NCBI GenBank assembly: GCA_027603945.1 | Contig: JADIIU010000009.1 | Span: forward strand, 142,368 to 206,367 | Direction of reading: 5' to 3' | DNA: 64,000 nt | Source of the DNA: Terramyces sp. JEL0728 | Lineage: Eukaryota; Chytridiomycota; Chytridiomycetes; Rhizophydiales; Terramycetaceae | In this document: positions 20,211 through 29,509 of the stretch, in pieces | Layout of the letters: each line of letters starts with the position of its first letter | Position numbering within the stretch: the stretch's first letter is position 1 | The notes under the pieces: generated by a model | The model's database searches: none | Seen by the model: the letters and a program-made list of their open reading frames with translations, nothing else | Told to the model about the DNA's origin: nothing | Translations under genes and position numbers: made by a program

Positions 20211-20535
20211 AATATATACATTTCATTTCACAAGGGTAGAGTTGCACCGACTGTAAACGCACCGTTAAATTCCAAATAGATGTTCTCTATCCCAAAGTAG
20301 TTGTCAATATCCATATTTCTTAATTCTCAAGTCACCACCAATTCTGTGGGAAATAAGGGTGCGCATTTCGTCAAACTAATGAGCTGATTCATAGCATCTG
20401 TTCCTTCAATGGCGGCACAAGACTCCACTAAACGTTTTGCAATTCCGATTTCGAGCCTCGTTCCTAGGCTCGAACAATGATTGGTTAATGAGCTCAGACT
20501 TACAAAAATTGTAGAGCAAAAAAAGTCTATCAAAA
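20211..20535. other. Intergenic region with an unresolved possible minus-strand gene
   Basis: These 325 bp separate 7TM gene B and the MFS gene. On the minus strand two adjacent segments look protein-like: about 20400-20460 (IGIAKRLVESCAAIEGTDAM) and about 20310-20370 (FDEMRTLISHRIGGDLRIKK). They are in different frames, and I could not find a GT-AG intron or an ATG that joins them. It may be a small gene with an unusual intron, or a relic. Confidence 0.25.
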
Positions 20536-22032
20536 ATGAACGACAGTCCAACCCCGCTACCCATAATTAAGATTGCCGTCATCTCAACTATAATATTTTG
20601 CAATACGTAACAAGATTACTAAAGATAGATTTATGGCAACTGTATTATTGCCTTTCCTGTCATTCATGATTTCAGATTTCAATGTAACTCCAAATCCAGA
20701 TGAAATCGGTAAATATTCCGGATATCTAGTCGGATCTTTTATGCTTGGGCAGCTAATATTTTCATACGTATGGGGCACTATAAGCGATCGTATTGGTAGA
20801 CGGCCAATATTAATTGTGGGATTGATTTTGACGGCATTTTCTTTCCTTTCGTTCGGATTCTCTACTTCATACACTATGGCGATTATCCTGAGATTAGTTA
20901 ACGGATCTGTAAATGGGATTGTTGGTGTGTGTAAAACTTATTTATCGGAAATCACAGACAGCACCAATCAAGCTAAAGGGTTTGCATTTTTAGGTGTGAT
21001 GCGTGGATTAGGAATGGTAATTGTTTTTAATATCAGATTGTCGGACCAATAGTTGGTGGGTTCCTTTGCTTGCCTGCCGAAAAGTACCCAAATGTCTTTC
21101 CAAAAGGTTCCTTGTTTGACATGTTTCCGTATGCTTTACCCTGCGTGGTTGGCTGGGGAATTGCTATGATTGGAACTCTGGTTGGATTCTTTGTTTTGGA
21201 GGAAACAAACCAAGCTGCTATGGCATCCAAGAGACGTACATTTTTCTATACATGGCTCAATAATAGACAAGAAACATCACCGCTATTACAAGACCAAGTC
21301 GATGATTCAATTACAGAAATCGAATCTGAACCACGGCTTTCGATTTGGCACCTGTGTTGCATCCCAAGAGTGCATTATTCATTCATATTGTATATGTTAA
21401 CTTCGTTTATCTATATCCAATATGACGAGCTATTTGCTTTGTGGTCACGCTTACCGATTGAAGAAGGCGGTTTGAACTTTTCCTCTTCTGATCAAGGTGC
21501 TGCATTTGCTATTGGGGGATTTATGCTCTTTTTTTACCAAATCTTTTTGTTTGCTCCAATTGAAAAGGCTTTGGGATGCTTAAAGACGTTTCAAACCGGC
21601 TTGTTGCTGTCCCTGCCTGCGTTTATTATCTTGCCGCTGATTGGAAAATATGGAATGTTGCACGAAGGAAGAGTTGAATATCTCATGTGGACTCTTGTTG
21701 GGGCATGTAATATCTTGAGAACTATTGGCGGTGTTCAGGCCTTTACTTCCACTTTCATCATGGTGTCCAACTCTGTTACTTCCAACTATAGAGGCCAAAT
21801 CAACGGATCTGCGCAATCGCTTGGTAGTATTGGAAGGTAGTCAGTAGTTAATTATAGAATGCTCGGCCCAATTTTTGCTGGCACATTATTCACTTGGTCG
21901 CTGGAGAGCAGTTTGCCATATCCATTTGATTATCACTTTGTGTTTAACCTTTTGGCTGTCATCATCTTTGTCGCTTATCTGATCTCTCTTAGAATGCCGA
22001 AAGATATTGATAACCGCCTAGAAGAAGACTAA
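20536..22032 (+). CDS. Major facilitator superfamily transporter (ZIFL/MFS-1 type), four exons
   Basis: About 475 residues, polytopic. The first helix (PIIKIAVISTIIFCNTFMAT) is split by the 22-nt intron 20607-20628. The MFS signature loop is WGTISDRIGRRPILIVGL, followed by GSVNGIVGVCKTYLSEI and MIVGPIVGGFLCLPAEKYPN, a pattern seen in fungal and plant zinc-induced-facilitator-like transporters. Introns 21017-21036 and 21837-21857 restore helices 5 and 11. The cytoplasmic central loop carries a TSPLLQ motif. It ends in an acidic C-terminus. Substrate unknown; export of a small organic compound or drug/proton antiport is the family norm. Confidence 0.85.
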
Positions 22033-22057
22033 TTGTATTTTAATAACTAATAAAACT

Positions 22058-22316
22058 TTATTCCTGTCCATTTTTCTCGGCTTCTTTCTGAACTTCCATA
22101 AACCTGCTGTTCAGCGATGTTGGTTTAGCGCTACATGAGTAAACTGTTACGATTTCATCAAATGGTTGCGCTTGGCTTCAATTTTCTGTGTCATTGGGGA
22201 AAACATGTTATCAGTTGGACTTTTAAGTACGCTTCATGAATCTAATCTTACCTCTTTGGTTTGCTTAACAAATTCTTGTTTACTAGCTGTGGTTGGTTGT
22301 CTTTGTCAGAGAGCAT
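22058..22316 (-). CDS. Spo12-like small nuclear protein, three exons
   Basis: Splicing two short introns (one of about 30 nt, one of 20 nt) gives a 68-residue protein with the core LLSKPKSPTDNMFSPMTQKI followed by EAKRNH. This resembles the Spo12 motif of fungal mitotic-exit regulators (SPTDxxxSPxTxKLxxxR). The remainder is polar and short. Spo12 proteins act in the FEAR pathway of Cdc14 release in yeast; transferring that role here is inference. The first intron is longer than usual, so its borders are tentative. Confidence 0.5.
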
Positions 22317-22386
22317 TTGCGATTGTCTGGACAAAAATTCAAAACTGGACAGCGTAAATGCATTATTTATTATACAAATATTAATA

Positions 22387-23101
22387 TTAAGAATTCCAGG
22401 TGTCGTCGAGTTCCTTTTCTCTCTTTTCCTTATCCCGCTTCACCCGCTCTTTCCTTTCTGCCGTTAGTAAATAGTACCTCTGGCGTTGTATAATTTAAGT
22501 TCATCAGACTGTTTTTCTTCTTGGGATTTCTTTGGCGGCCTCATTCCCAATGCCCCAGCAATTAGCCTCCTTGCGACCATATCTGTTGTCGTTGGCCTTA
22601 TGCTATTGGCATTGTGTGAATTCGAGGTTTGCACTGGTGTTTGGCAAGGTTTAATCTGCTGTTAGCAATTAAATACATTTGCTAAAGGGTATTGGCAAGT
22701 TGCAATGTATGCTCGTTTGGCTGGTTAGTGAATCGATTACCTAATTCTTGATTAGGAAATATTGCAATAGCTGATGTATCATTTATCCATTTCAATTTCA
22801 ATCCAGAGGTGTCCACACTCTTAAAAATTGCTATCACATCGTGGGTTTTAAAATGAGGCGGAAATCCAGAGACGTCCAGGCCAGTTGTGCTTTCAAAATC
22901 TACCTGCGGGGATTTTTCCTCTTGATCTTCAAGTTCCAACCTTTCCCACTCCTCTATACTATGAACTGAATTTGACCTGGTGCTTTTTTGGTCAGAATCG
23001 ACAGCAAGATCATTGATTTCTGGTAAAATATCCTCATTATTATTCTGGGTTTCAATTATATCCTTATTTCTATCATCCAAGCTCTCCTTGGACTTTGCCA
23101 T
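22387..23101 (-). CDS. R3HCC1L-like (growth inhibition and differentiation-related) protein, four exons
   Basis: About 220 residues: an acidic low-complexity N-terminus, an RRM-like segment (DVSGFPPHFKTHDVIAIFKS...GLKLKWINDTSAIAIF), then the diagnostic RPTTTDMVARRLIAGALGMR and a Lys/Glu/Arg helix ending REKELDDTWNS. This order matches the C-terminal half of animal R3HCC1L/R3HCC1 (TARRLVxGALGxR). Introns are 22721-22740, 22656-22676 and 22458-22477. No R3H domain is visible, so the protein is shorter than the animal form. The role is uncertain; possibly RNA-linked. Confidence 0.75.
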
Positions 23102-23277
23102 TTTAAGTATGACGGTGGTTGGAATTGGTGACTTGAATGATCCTCGCCCTTTCCTTGTCCTTTCCTTTGGGCTATTTACACTCTCATCACTCTTTGACTT
23201 TTCCTAAATTAACAATCGAGCACTCCTAAAGTAGCCATTTTGAAATTTGAAAAAGTTTCGCGCTAAAAAAATTTGAT

Positions 23278-25413
23278 ATGCCTCCAAAGAAGAAGGGAAA
23301 GAAAAAGGACTTGAACAGAGGTACGGATTATTAATAGTTAGAAAAAGAGCTGGAAGAGCAGCGCCGTATTGCTGAAGAAGGTAAATAGACGCGTAATCTA
23401 AAGAACAACGACTTCTGGAAGAGAAATTTAGAAAGGAAAAGGAGCTGCAGGAACAAAAGAATAGGGAATTTATTACCCAGTATTTGGAACAAGTATTTGG
23501 TAATTAACGAAAGGAAACTCCAAGATTTGAAGAAGAACTGGCTAAAGTTGCAGACGTCAAAAGCAAACATTTACAAGCGCTGAAGGATATTTTGGAAAAG
23601 AAACAAAGCATAGTAGATGTAAGATTGAACTAATATAGTGGAACAAATACTTGGAATGTAGTAAATTGCCCTCCACCAAAATTGAGCGAGATGTCAATAC
23701 TTATATTTTGCTGTGGGAACAAGAGCCTGTTGTATTGGAAGATCTCCAGCAGTCGATGGATTTGCTGTTGACGCAATTGCCAACTGCCAGAGAAGTAAGT
23801 TCCTCTTTATATTAGTTGGTATTGCTGTTGGAACAGGAACGATGTACATTCCTTGAAGATGACGACATGGCCAACTATGACAAGATTTCTCGTTATGTTT
23901 ACAAATTAAACCAAGTAATGTTCAAGAAAATTGAGCAAGTTTGCCAAAATATTTACCAAGTAAGTTTAGCTGACAACAGCACCTGGATTTATTTCAGAGA
24001 GAAAGCACAGACAATTTTCAATTCACTAGTGATCTTACCGACTACAAGATTGGTATTTGGGCAAACTTGACTAGGAATCCTAGACACAAGTTTATTGATT
24101 TTCCAGAAATCACAATGTCCTTTTCGCTTCCTAAGCCGTTGGCATTGGATAATGTTGGCATTCGAATGCTATTTAAAAGTGGTGATGGATCTGCTGCAAG
24201 TTATGAATCTACAAATGGAGGACCTTCTGTTGCTATAATCGGAGGAGCATTGCTGTTTGATTTGGTTGAACTGCCAGAAGCAGCTAGAAAAATAGATTCT
24301 TGGACCATTAGACCGGGTATATACATTTTAATTTAGTGCTGACTCAAGACGGCTCTTTCAAGAGGATTCCATATCCTACAAAAGCAGATAAGGAAGTGGC
24401 AGGCGATGAAGAGTCTCAAACAACTGATTTAGCAGTGTGGGCAACTCAGGTAACATTTACAATAATGCCACATTGCTTTATTGACAGCTCTGCTACTGTT
24501 ATGTTTTTCGACCCAGAACTAAAACAATGGAGTTCGGACGGAATCAAAGACGTCGAATACGACCAACAGTCAGGAAGAGTTAGGTTTAGAACAATGAGAT
24601 TCTTGGATACTGCATTGGTACAAAACAGATACCTGGAATATCCGCTTCAAGACTGGACTTTGGAACCGAAAGGTTACAATAGTGCAATTTTGACAATAAG
24701 AGGAAAAAACAATGAATTAAAAATTGAAATTGGAGAGGGTGAATGCAGAGTATTGAATATGGTGAATGATTATCACAGAAAAATGTTTAGTGATTGGCAC
24801 CCACCTGCATTACTGCTAAAGGTATTCGCTGCTCACGATAGAAATTATCTCAAATAGGACTGAACTTTATGGGGCCAAAGAGCATGAACAATATCGACAT
24901 TGGCGATTGGATCTTGAAAGTATTTTGTTTTTAATGGTAGCATCAAAAGTCGGAGGCAGTGTGTTTGGACGGGATCAGTCAGTTATGTGCAGCATACCAT
25001 ATTCGAAAAAGTCCACAAAATGGGGTTGAATCAACAACCAAATGTGTTTTCCAGTGCAAAGAAGTTGGAGCCGACCCAATAGTTACAGTCGACGAAAACG
25101 GTGCTGAAACTGCTACCGAGGATTGGAAATCAATCATTTATAATAACAACTACAAAGTTGGAGACAAAACATTCCAATTTTCATTCGTTACTTCCGGCAC
25201 TGACGTTACCGATGAAGCAAACTTTACAGTGGATAATGCCCCAAACTTGAAGGTAATCGGTGCTCACGTTAGACTGCTGCTGATGTGTATACACTAATGA
25301 AAGAAGGGCTGAAAAGGGAAAAGAATATCGAAAACTTCAAGGAGGCTTCACCTCTATTCAAACAGACAGTGCTGAAAGTCTTTAGACTGACAAGGATCTT
25401 GGTGTTTTCTTGA
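23278..25413 (+). CDS. DNAI7: Axonemal dynein inner-arm subunit DNAI7 (CASC1/IC97), eleven exons
   Basis: Component of the inner-arm I1 dynein complex of motile flagella. The start MPPKKKGKKKDLNR, then a charged helix (EKELEEQRRIAEEEQRLLEE) and VDWNKYLEC, are the classic CASC1 N-terminus. Later segments KIGIWANLTRNPRHKFIDF, FFDPELKQWSSDGI and the end TAADVYTLMKEGL...TVLKVFRLTRILVFS also fit. Ten introns of 20-23 nt are needed: 23321-23341, 23381-23403, 23493-23513, 23619-23638, 23795-23815, 23960-23979, 24317-24336, 24822-24841, 24920-24940, 25253-25272. Its presence implies a motile cilium or zoospore. It is the most intron-rich gene in this part of the window. Confidence 0.9.
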
Positions 25414-25455
25414 ATATTTTATTAGATAAATTAATAATTGACAAACAACGTATTA

Positions 25456-26892
25456 TTAAGCGTATAGCGGAGATAATGAGCCATATTTATCCTGAAGTTG
25501 CTGCAATTTCTCTGTTGCCTTTTTTGAAATGGATTGGATTCGCAAAAGGAGAATCACATTGAGGAATCCGTGGGTTGCCAGGATCACCGTAAAGAATCCG
25601 GCTATGGATTTCCAGTTTTTATCAGATCCAAGCCAAGAAGTAAAGGTAGTAATGTAGATGAGGGCAAAGAATGAGGCAAAATTAGCGAAATGCATCCCCA
25701 TCGACAGCAGGAATACAGTATCTAGATCGCGCAGCCGTTCCCACATTGTTTTTGGCCTTTCCGGGTCATGAGTGAACGAAAAGAATGCATAGATTGAAGG
25801 TATAATGTCGTATAATCCAAAAAAGATAAGCCAGATTTCAAACATAAGACTGAGAGCAGTGGATTTTATGAAAAATAGGTATTTGTTCAGACAAAATACC
25901 ACATTAATCAAAATTATAGTTCCCAATGCGATTATCCTTCCTTTGCTGCCAAGGTCGTGGAATTGCACCAAAATTAATGTAGCACCTAGTACGGATACAA
26001 GAGTAGCCACGGATACAAAAAAATTAACAGTGTAATGTAGATTTGATGGCGGATTCTTGGTGTAAAACTCTGCACACATCAAAATGGTGGTAATCAGGAA
26101 CAGAACTTCACTGGCGAGCATTGCAAGGAGAAATGGTGAGAGACTATGCATAAACTCTCTCGTCAAAGGTATAATTGCAACTGCTACCATGAATATTGAT
26201 CCTATTGTGAATATCGCCGAGAGAATATCTATCCAGCACATGAAATCTGGAGTCAAGTCGTTAAATGGTACAACTGCAATCCAGTTCATATCAACCTCTC
26301 CCCCTGATACTCCAATAAATGTGGCTGTTGCGTTTGCAAAAGTATTGGAGCTGATGATTTGGGCAGAATCTTGAAGTTGAAAGATTTGAGGATTTCCAGA
26401 ACAAAGTGCTCCTGGGAATACTTTCAGCACGCCATGCTCTGTACATATGATATTATCAATTGAATTGCAGCTATTGTCTGCTAGATACATTATGCTTGAA
26501 AATCCAAAAATATTCCCTTGAAGTGTGCAGTATTGATGGCTATTCGCTGTGCGAGGCATGGATTTCGTAACGTTATTGTTTGCCAGGACAGTCACTGCAC
26601 TCTGGATTCCAAAAGAGTTTGACAAGTCCAAACTGTTTACGCAACACCCACCAGATATTGGCACTTTTAACGCTCGTCCTCTACATTGATTTCCAATTGG
26701 TATTTCCTGTGCCTGAAAGATGTAGCTGTGGGGCCAAGTATCTCCAACCGGCTGCGATGTAGCTGTCGCTGAACTGATGTCAAATGTGTACATAACTTTT
26801 GGACTTCCATTACAATTTTCGCTGCCCCAAGATGATGAAAGCGCTAAGCTAGAAAAAACTGAATTCAAAAATACAAGCTGAAGGATATACAT
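25456..26892 (-). CDS. Seven-transmembrane receptor-like protein C with Cys-rich ectodomain
   Basis: A 478-residue intronless, more divergent member of the family at 16468-20210. The signal peptide MYILQLVFLNSVFSSLALSS is followed by NCNGSPKVMYTFDI, GDTWPHSYIFQAQE, CRGRALKVPISGGCC, YCTLQGNIFGFSSIMYLADN and FPGALCSGN. Seven helices follow (for example WIDILSAIFTIGSIFMVAVA and FLTTILM-type segments). The cytoplasmic tail is short and ends LQDKYGSLSPLYA, so the FSSSDDYHLSG and NxWxN motifs of A and B are missing. The ATG at 26892 is chosen because the upstream extension starts only at a TTG. Probably a receptor with different or no tail partners. Confidence 0.72.
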   Translation of the reverse strand: MYILQLVFLNSVFSSLALSSSWGSENCNGSPKVMYTFDISSATATSQPVGDTWPHSYIFQAQEIPIGNQCRGRALKVPISGGCCVNSLDLSNSFGIQSAVTVLANNNVTKSMPRTANSHQYCTLQGNIFGFSSIMYLADNSCNSIDNIICTEHGVLKVFPGALCSGNPQIFQLQDSAQIISSNTFANATATFIGVSGGEVDMNWIAVVPFNDLTPDFMCWIDILSAIFTIGSIFMVAVAIIPLTREFMHSLSPFLLAMLASEVLFLITTILMCAEFYTKNPPSNLHYTVNFFVSVATLVSVLGATLILVQFHDLGSKGRIIALGTIILINVVFCLNKYLFFIKSTALSLMFEIWLIFFGLYDIIPSIYAFFSFTHDPERPKTMWERLRDLDTVFLLSMGMHFANFASFFALIYITTFTSWLGSDKNWKSIAGFFTVILATHGFLNVILLLRIQSISKKATEKLQQLQDKYGSLSPLYA

Positions 26893-27063
26893 AACGGTTT
26901 TGCTTTTTTGTGTTGATTTTAAATCACTATTGGCTTTTACCAAGGCTTCGCCAAATTCCCCCAGTTTCAAAACACAGTGGTTAAGGCGAAGCAATCACAG
27001 ACATTGCATAATCGCATATTGCATAATCAAATTTTGGTGGTATTTCATCATTCTTTGACACGA
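26893..27063. promoter_or_regulatory. Divergent promoter region with direct and inverted repeats
   Basis: These 171 bp separate the 7TM gene C and the unrecognised gene at 27064. ATTGCATAATC occurs twice in tandem (27003-27013, 27018-27028; 15-bp period), and GCTTCGCC (26945-26952) pairs with GGCGAAGC (26985-26992). Such symmetry suggests transcription-factor sites shared by the two genes; this is inference. Confidence 0.3.
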
Positions 27064-27990
27064 ATGAAAATCTCCTTGCTGACCTGCGTTTACCCCTTGA
27101 CCTGCAATGCCTTGGCAATGCAAAACCTAACACAAATGGAGTACCTGAACCAAATGTTTCACACCAACTACCAGCAATCAATAGCAAATGTACATCTAGA
27201 TGAATCTGCGGTAATAATTGTCAATAGATCCAATATTATCTTGCTGGAATACCAACCAGAAGCGCCAATTAAAGGACAGACACCAATGGTTACCAATATA
27301 AATCCAAAACGTACTGAGATGCGGTTCCAGGATCCTCACTTTCACAATGTAAAGATTGCAGCCCATACCGTAGCATTAATCAGTATGGTAGGAAAATTAG
27401 AGTGGAATAGAGATAAAATAGAACAATTGAACTCGATTAAAACGGCAATTGAAAACAACCTTGATATTGAAGACGCGAAAGTACGGCTTATCTTTGACTG
27501 TTCCTTGGATCTGATTGAAAAATTGTTGTGCGGCCATAGAAACCTCTCTCTGGAGATTGGTTTGATTGAAATATACCTTGATACCGTGCGACCTATTTTG
27601 GAGAGCTTGATTTTGAATATTACGCGAGATAGTTTAAACAGTCTTCACCAAGTGGTTACCAGCCTCTTGCAACGAACATCCAAAGATACCAGTATTTACG
27701 CGGTATTTATTACTACTCACTACGCATCTCCATCCAATATTTATGGAGAGTATCTGCTGGCAATGCTCGATGAAATTGAAGTTGGGACTTCAGTCTTTGT
27801 GCTAGACTACGACACGGACGAACAAGGTGTAGTAGAATTTATAACTACCCATTTGGTCAATCAAGAATTGGGCGACGGTATCTTTCGTGATCAAAATAGA
27901 CTTCACATTGATGTACTGGGACCTGCAGGAAAAGTCGTTGTCCAAGAGATGGTGGAGGAAGGAAAACTTCCAATTAGAAAAAAGAATTAA
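27064..27990 (+). CDS. Unrecognised soluble protein, about 308 residues
   Basis: Intronless alpha/beta-looking protein with no clear membrane span. It contains VIIVNRSNIILLEYQPEAP, PHFHNVKIAAHTVALISMVG, a helical centre (ENNLDIEDAKVRLIFDCSLD; GLIEIYLDTVRPILESLILN) and TSIYAVFITTHYASPSN. The C-terminus is basic. I do not recognise a family or active site. The ATG at 27064 is the first in frame; a later one (about 27118, MQNLTQME) would also be possible, since the first 18 residues look weakly signal-like. It is divergent from 7TM gene C and convergent with the first S1/P1 nuclease. Confidence 0.6.
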   Translation: MKISLLTCVYPLTCNALAMQNLTQMEYLNQMFHTNYQQSIANVHLDESAVIIVNRSNIILLEYQPEAPIKGQTPMVTNINPKRTEMRFQDPHFHNVKIAAHTVALISMVGKLEWNRDKIEQLNSIKTAIENNLDIEDAKVRLIFDCSLDLIEKLLCGHRNLSLEIGLIEIYLDTVRPILESLILNITRDSLNSLHQVVTSLLQRTSKDTSIYAVFITTHYASPSNIYGEYLLAMLDEIEVGTSVFVLDYDTDEQGVVEFITTHLVNQELGDGIFRDQNRLHIDVLGPAGKVVVQEMVEEGKLPIRKKN

Positions 27991-28020
27991 AGACAGAGGA
28001 ATATATTTGTAGTTTCTAGT

Positions 28021-29073
28021 TTAGCAAGTTAATCCACAAACGGAAGCAACTCTAGCGACGCAGGTTTTTGCCCATCTCGTTCTTCCACAGTAAGCATCGT
28101 CTGCAATAATTTGATCGACACAAGAATCGCAGCCGGTGGCTAATCTAACACCTACAACACATTTATCGTGAGCACAGGTCGTTGCTGGAGTGGTTGCAGT
28201 TGGTCCAGCAGGAGGAACAGCAGTAGGTTTGGTAGGAGTGGTGCCTGCACATCCGGCGAAAGCAGCGTTTAGCTGGGCAGCAAGTCTGTATCCACCTTTT
28301 GCCAACTGCATGTCGATAATGGAAGCTGCCCCCTTGTAGTAAGCTCCAGAGAGGTCGGCACTTGGGTTTGCATCATAGTTTTTCCATGTGTATGAGCAAT
28401 CGAATTTATCAGAGTCTTTTGAGTAGTCAATGGAGGCCAGGTTGTTACCATATTGAGACTTTGCATTGTAAGCTTGAGAAGAAATCCAGGATGCAGCAAC
28501 AGAAGAGTAGTCGCCAGACTGGATTCTTTTGATCAAGGATTGAACATAAGTTGCTTGATTGGTATTGGCAGAGATTCTATCAATAACCATTTCAGAATCC
28601 CAGATGTGATGAAAGTTTGTAGAAGCACCATTGTAGGTGACTTTGTCAGAGTTGCCTCCTACATCTCTGTAAGAGTTGTGGAGAGGCTGAGTAACATCTC
28701 CAAAGAAGTGGATGAGGAATTTGAGAGCCATGGCATTTTGTGAAGCATCACACAGCTGCTCGGTGTAGGTTTGGATGGCAGTGTTAATACAAGCGGCTTT
28801 GGTACAGTCTCTGACTTCATTGAACCCGCAAGAAGTTGGAGGGCTATCTTGAATATCTACAAAATGTAGTGGTTTGGAAAAGGCTCCAGCACTAGTGTAC
28901 TTGTAAGTATCGGCCCAAGAGGCTACAGAAGCCATATCGCTACTTGACAAGATTTGGCTGACAAAGGATTGAGCGTTGGAATCCAGGAAGCTTTGGGCAA
29001 TAGATCCCACTATGGCGTGGCCTTCAACACCCCAGGCGTTTACAGGAGCGGCAGTGAATAAGAATTGAAACAT
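28021..29073 (-). CDS. Secreted S1/P1-type zinc nuclease A with one C-terminal Cys module
   Basis: A 350-residue intronless protein. The signal peptide is cut before WGVEGH, so the mature N-terminal Trp and His are zinc ligands as in nuclease P1. Further ligands: ASWADTYK (Asp), KPLHFVDIQD (His), FLIHFFGDVTQPLHNS (His, Asp, His) and FHHIWDSEMV (His, Asp). After a Thr/Pro linker comes one 50-residue cysteine module (CAHDKCVVG...CDSCVDQIIADDAYC...W...CVARVASVCGLTC). It cleaves single-stranded DNA/RNA and 3' nucleotide phosphates; here it is probably used for extracellular nutrient salvage. It is a tandem paralogue of 29510-30772. Confidence 0.92.
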   Translation of the reverse strand: MFQFLFTAAPVNAWGVEGHAIVGSIAQSFLDSNAQSFVSQILSSSDMASVASWADTYKYTSAGAFSKPLHFVDIQDSPPTSCGFNEVRDCTKAACINTAIQTYTEQLCDASQNAMALKFLIHFFGDVTQPLHNSYRDVGGNSDKVTYNGASTNFHHIWDSEMVIDRISANTNQATYVQSLIKRIQSGDYSSVAASWISSQAYNAKSQYGNNLASIDYSKDSDKFDCSYTWKNYDANPSADLSGAYYKGAASIIDMQLAKGGYRLAAQLNAAFAGCAGTTPTKPTAVPPAGPTATTPATTCAHDKCVVGVRLATGCDSCVDQIIADDAYCGRTRWAKTCVARVASVCGLTC

Positions 29074-29509
29074 TTATGCTTTCCACATGCTTCCTATCTG
29101 GTATTTAAATACTCAACGAGGTACCCGTCTTTTCCACACGAGGACAAAGTTTTTCGTTATTTCGAGGACAGCATGTGGTGTGGGTGCTGTTTTCGGCTAA
29201 AGTTACGACAAGCCCACCATTGGAACCGCCCAAGTATTTGCTGCAATATAGTAATACCCTTGGAACAATACTAAAAACTCACCCCGTAGCTGCTTTAAAT
29301 GGATGAATTGGACACGTTTTGATTTCCTGGTGCGGTTAACCTCACCGTGCACAAACGTTTTCCACGCAGATTTTTGAGTGTGTCAAGGTCGTTTGATCTT
29401 GAAACGGTAAGCGATAACTGAGATTAAAAGTTGCAGCGTATAACTTGAAATATGCCCGAGTCAAGTGCCATGTTGATAACGATATCTCATAAAATGTGTT
29501 TAATTTATT
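29074..29509. promoter_or_regulatory. Upstream region of nuclease A
   Basis: These 436 bp lie between the two nuclease genes, both on the minus strand. A GTATTTAAATAC palindromic TATA-like box sits at about 29099-29110, some 28 bp upstream of the ATG at 29073. No gene, tRNA or repeat is evident in the rest. Confidence 0.35.

Noticed and set aside
20327..20551. A 75-codon minus-strand frame overlapping the MFS start
   Set aside because: It begins with TTG, has no early ATG, and part of it overlaps the MFS first exon; kept only as an unresolved region.
24450..24487. A 38-nt GT..AG segment in DNAI7
   Set aside because: Its removal shifts the frame, whereas the retained reading continues into FFDPELKQW, which fits the family.
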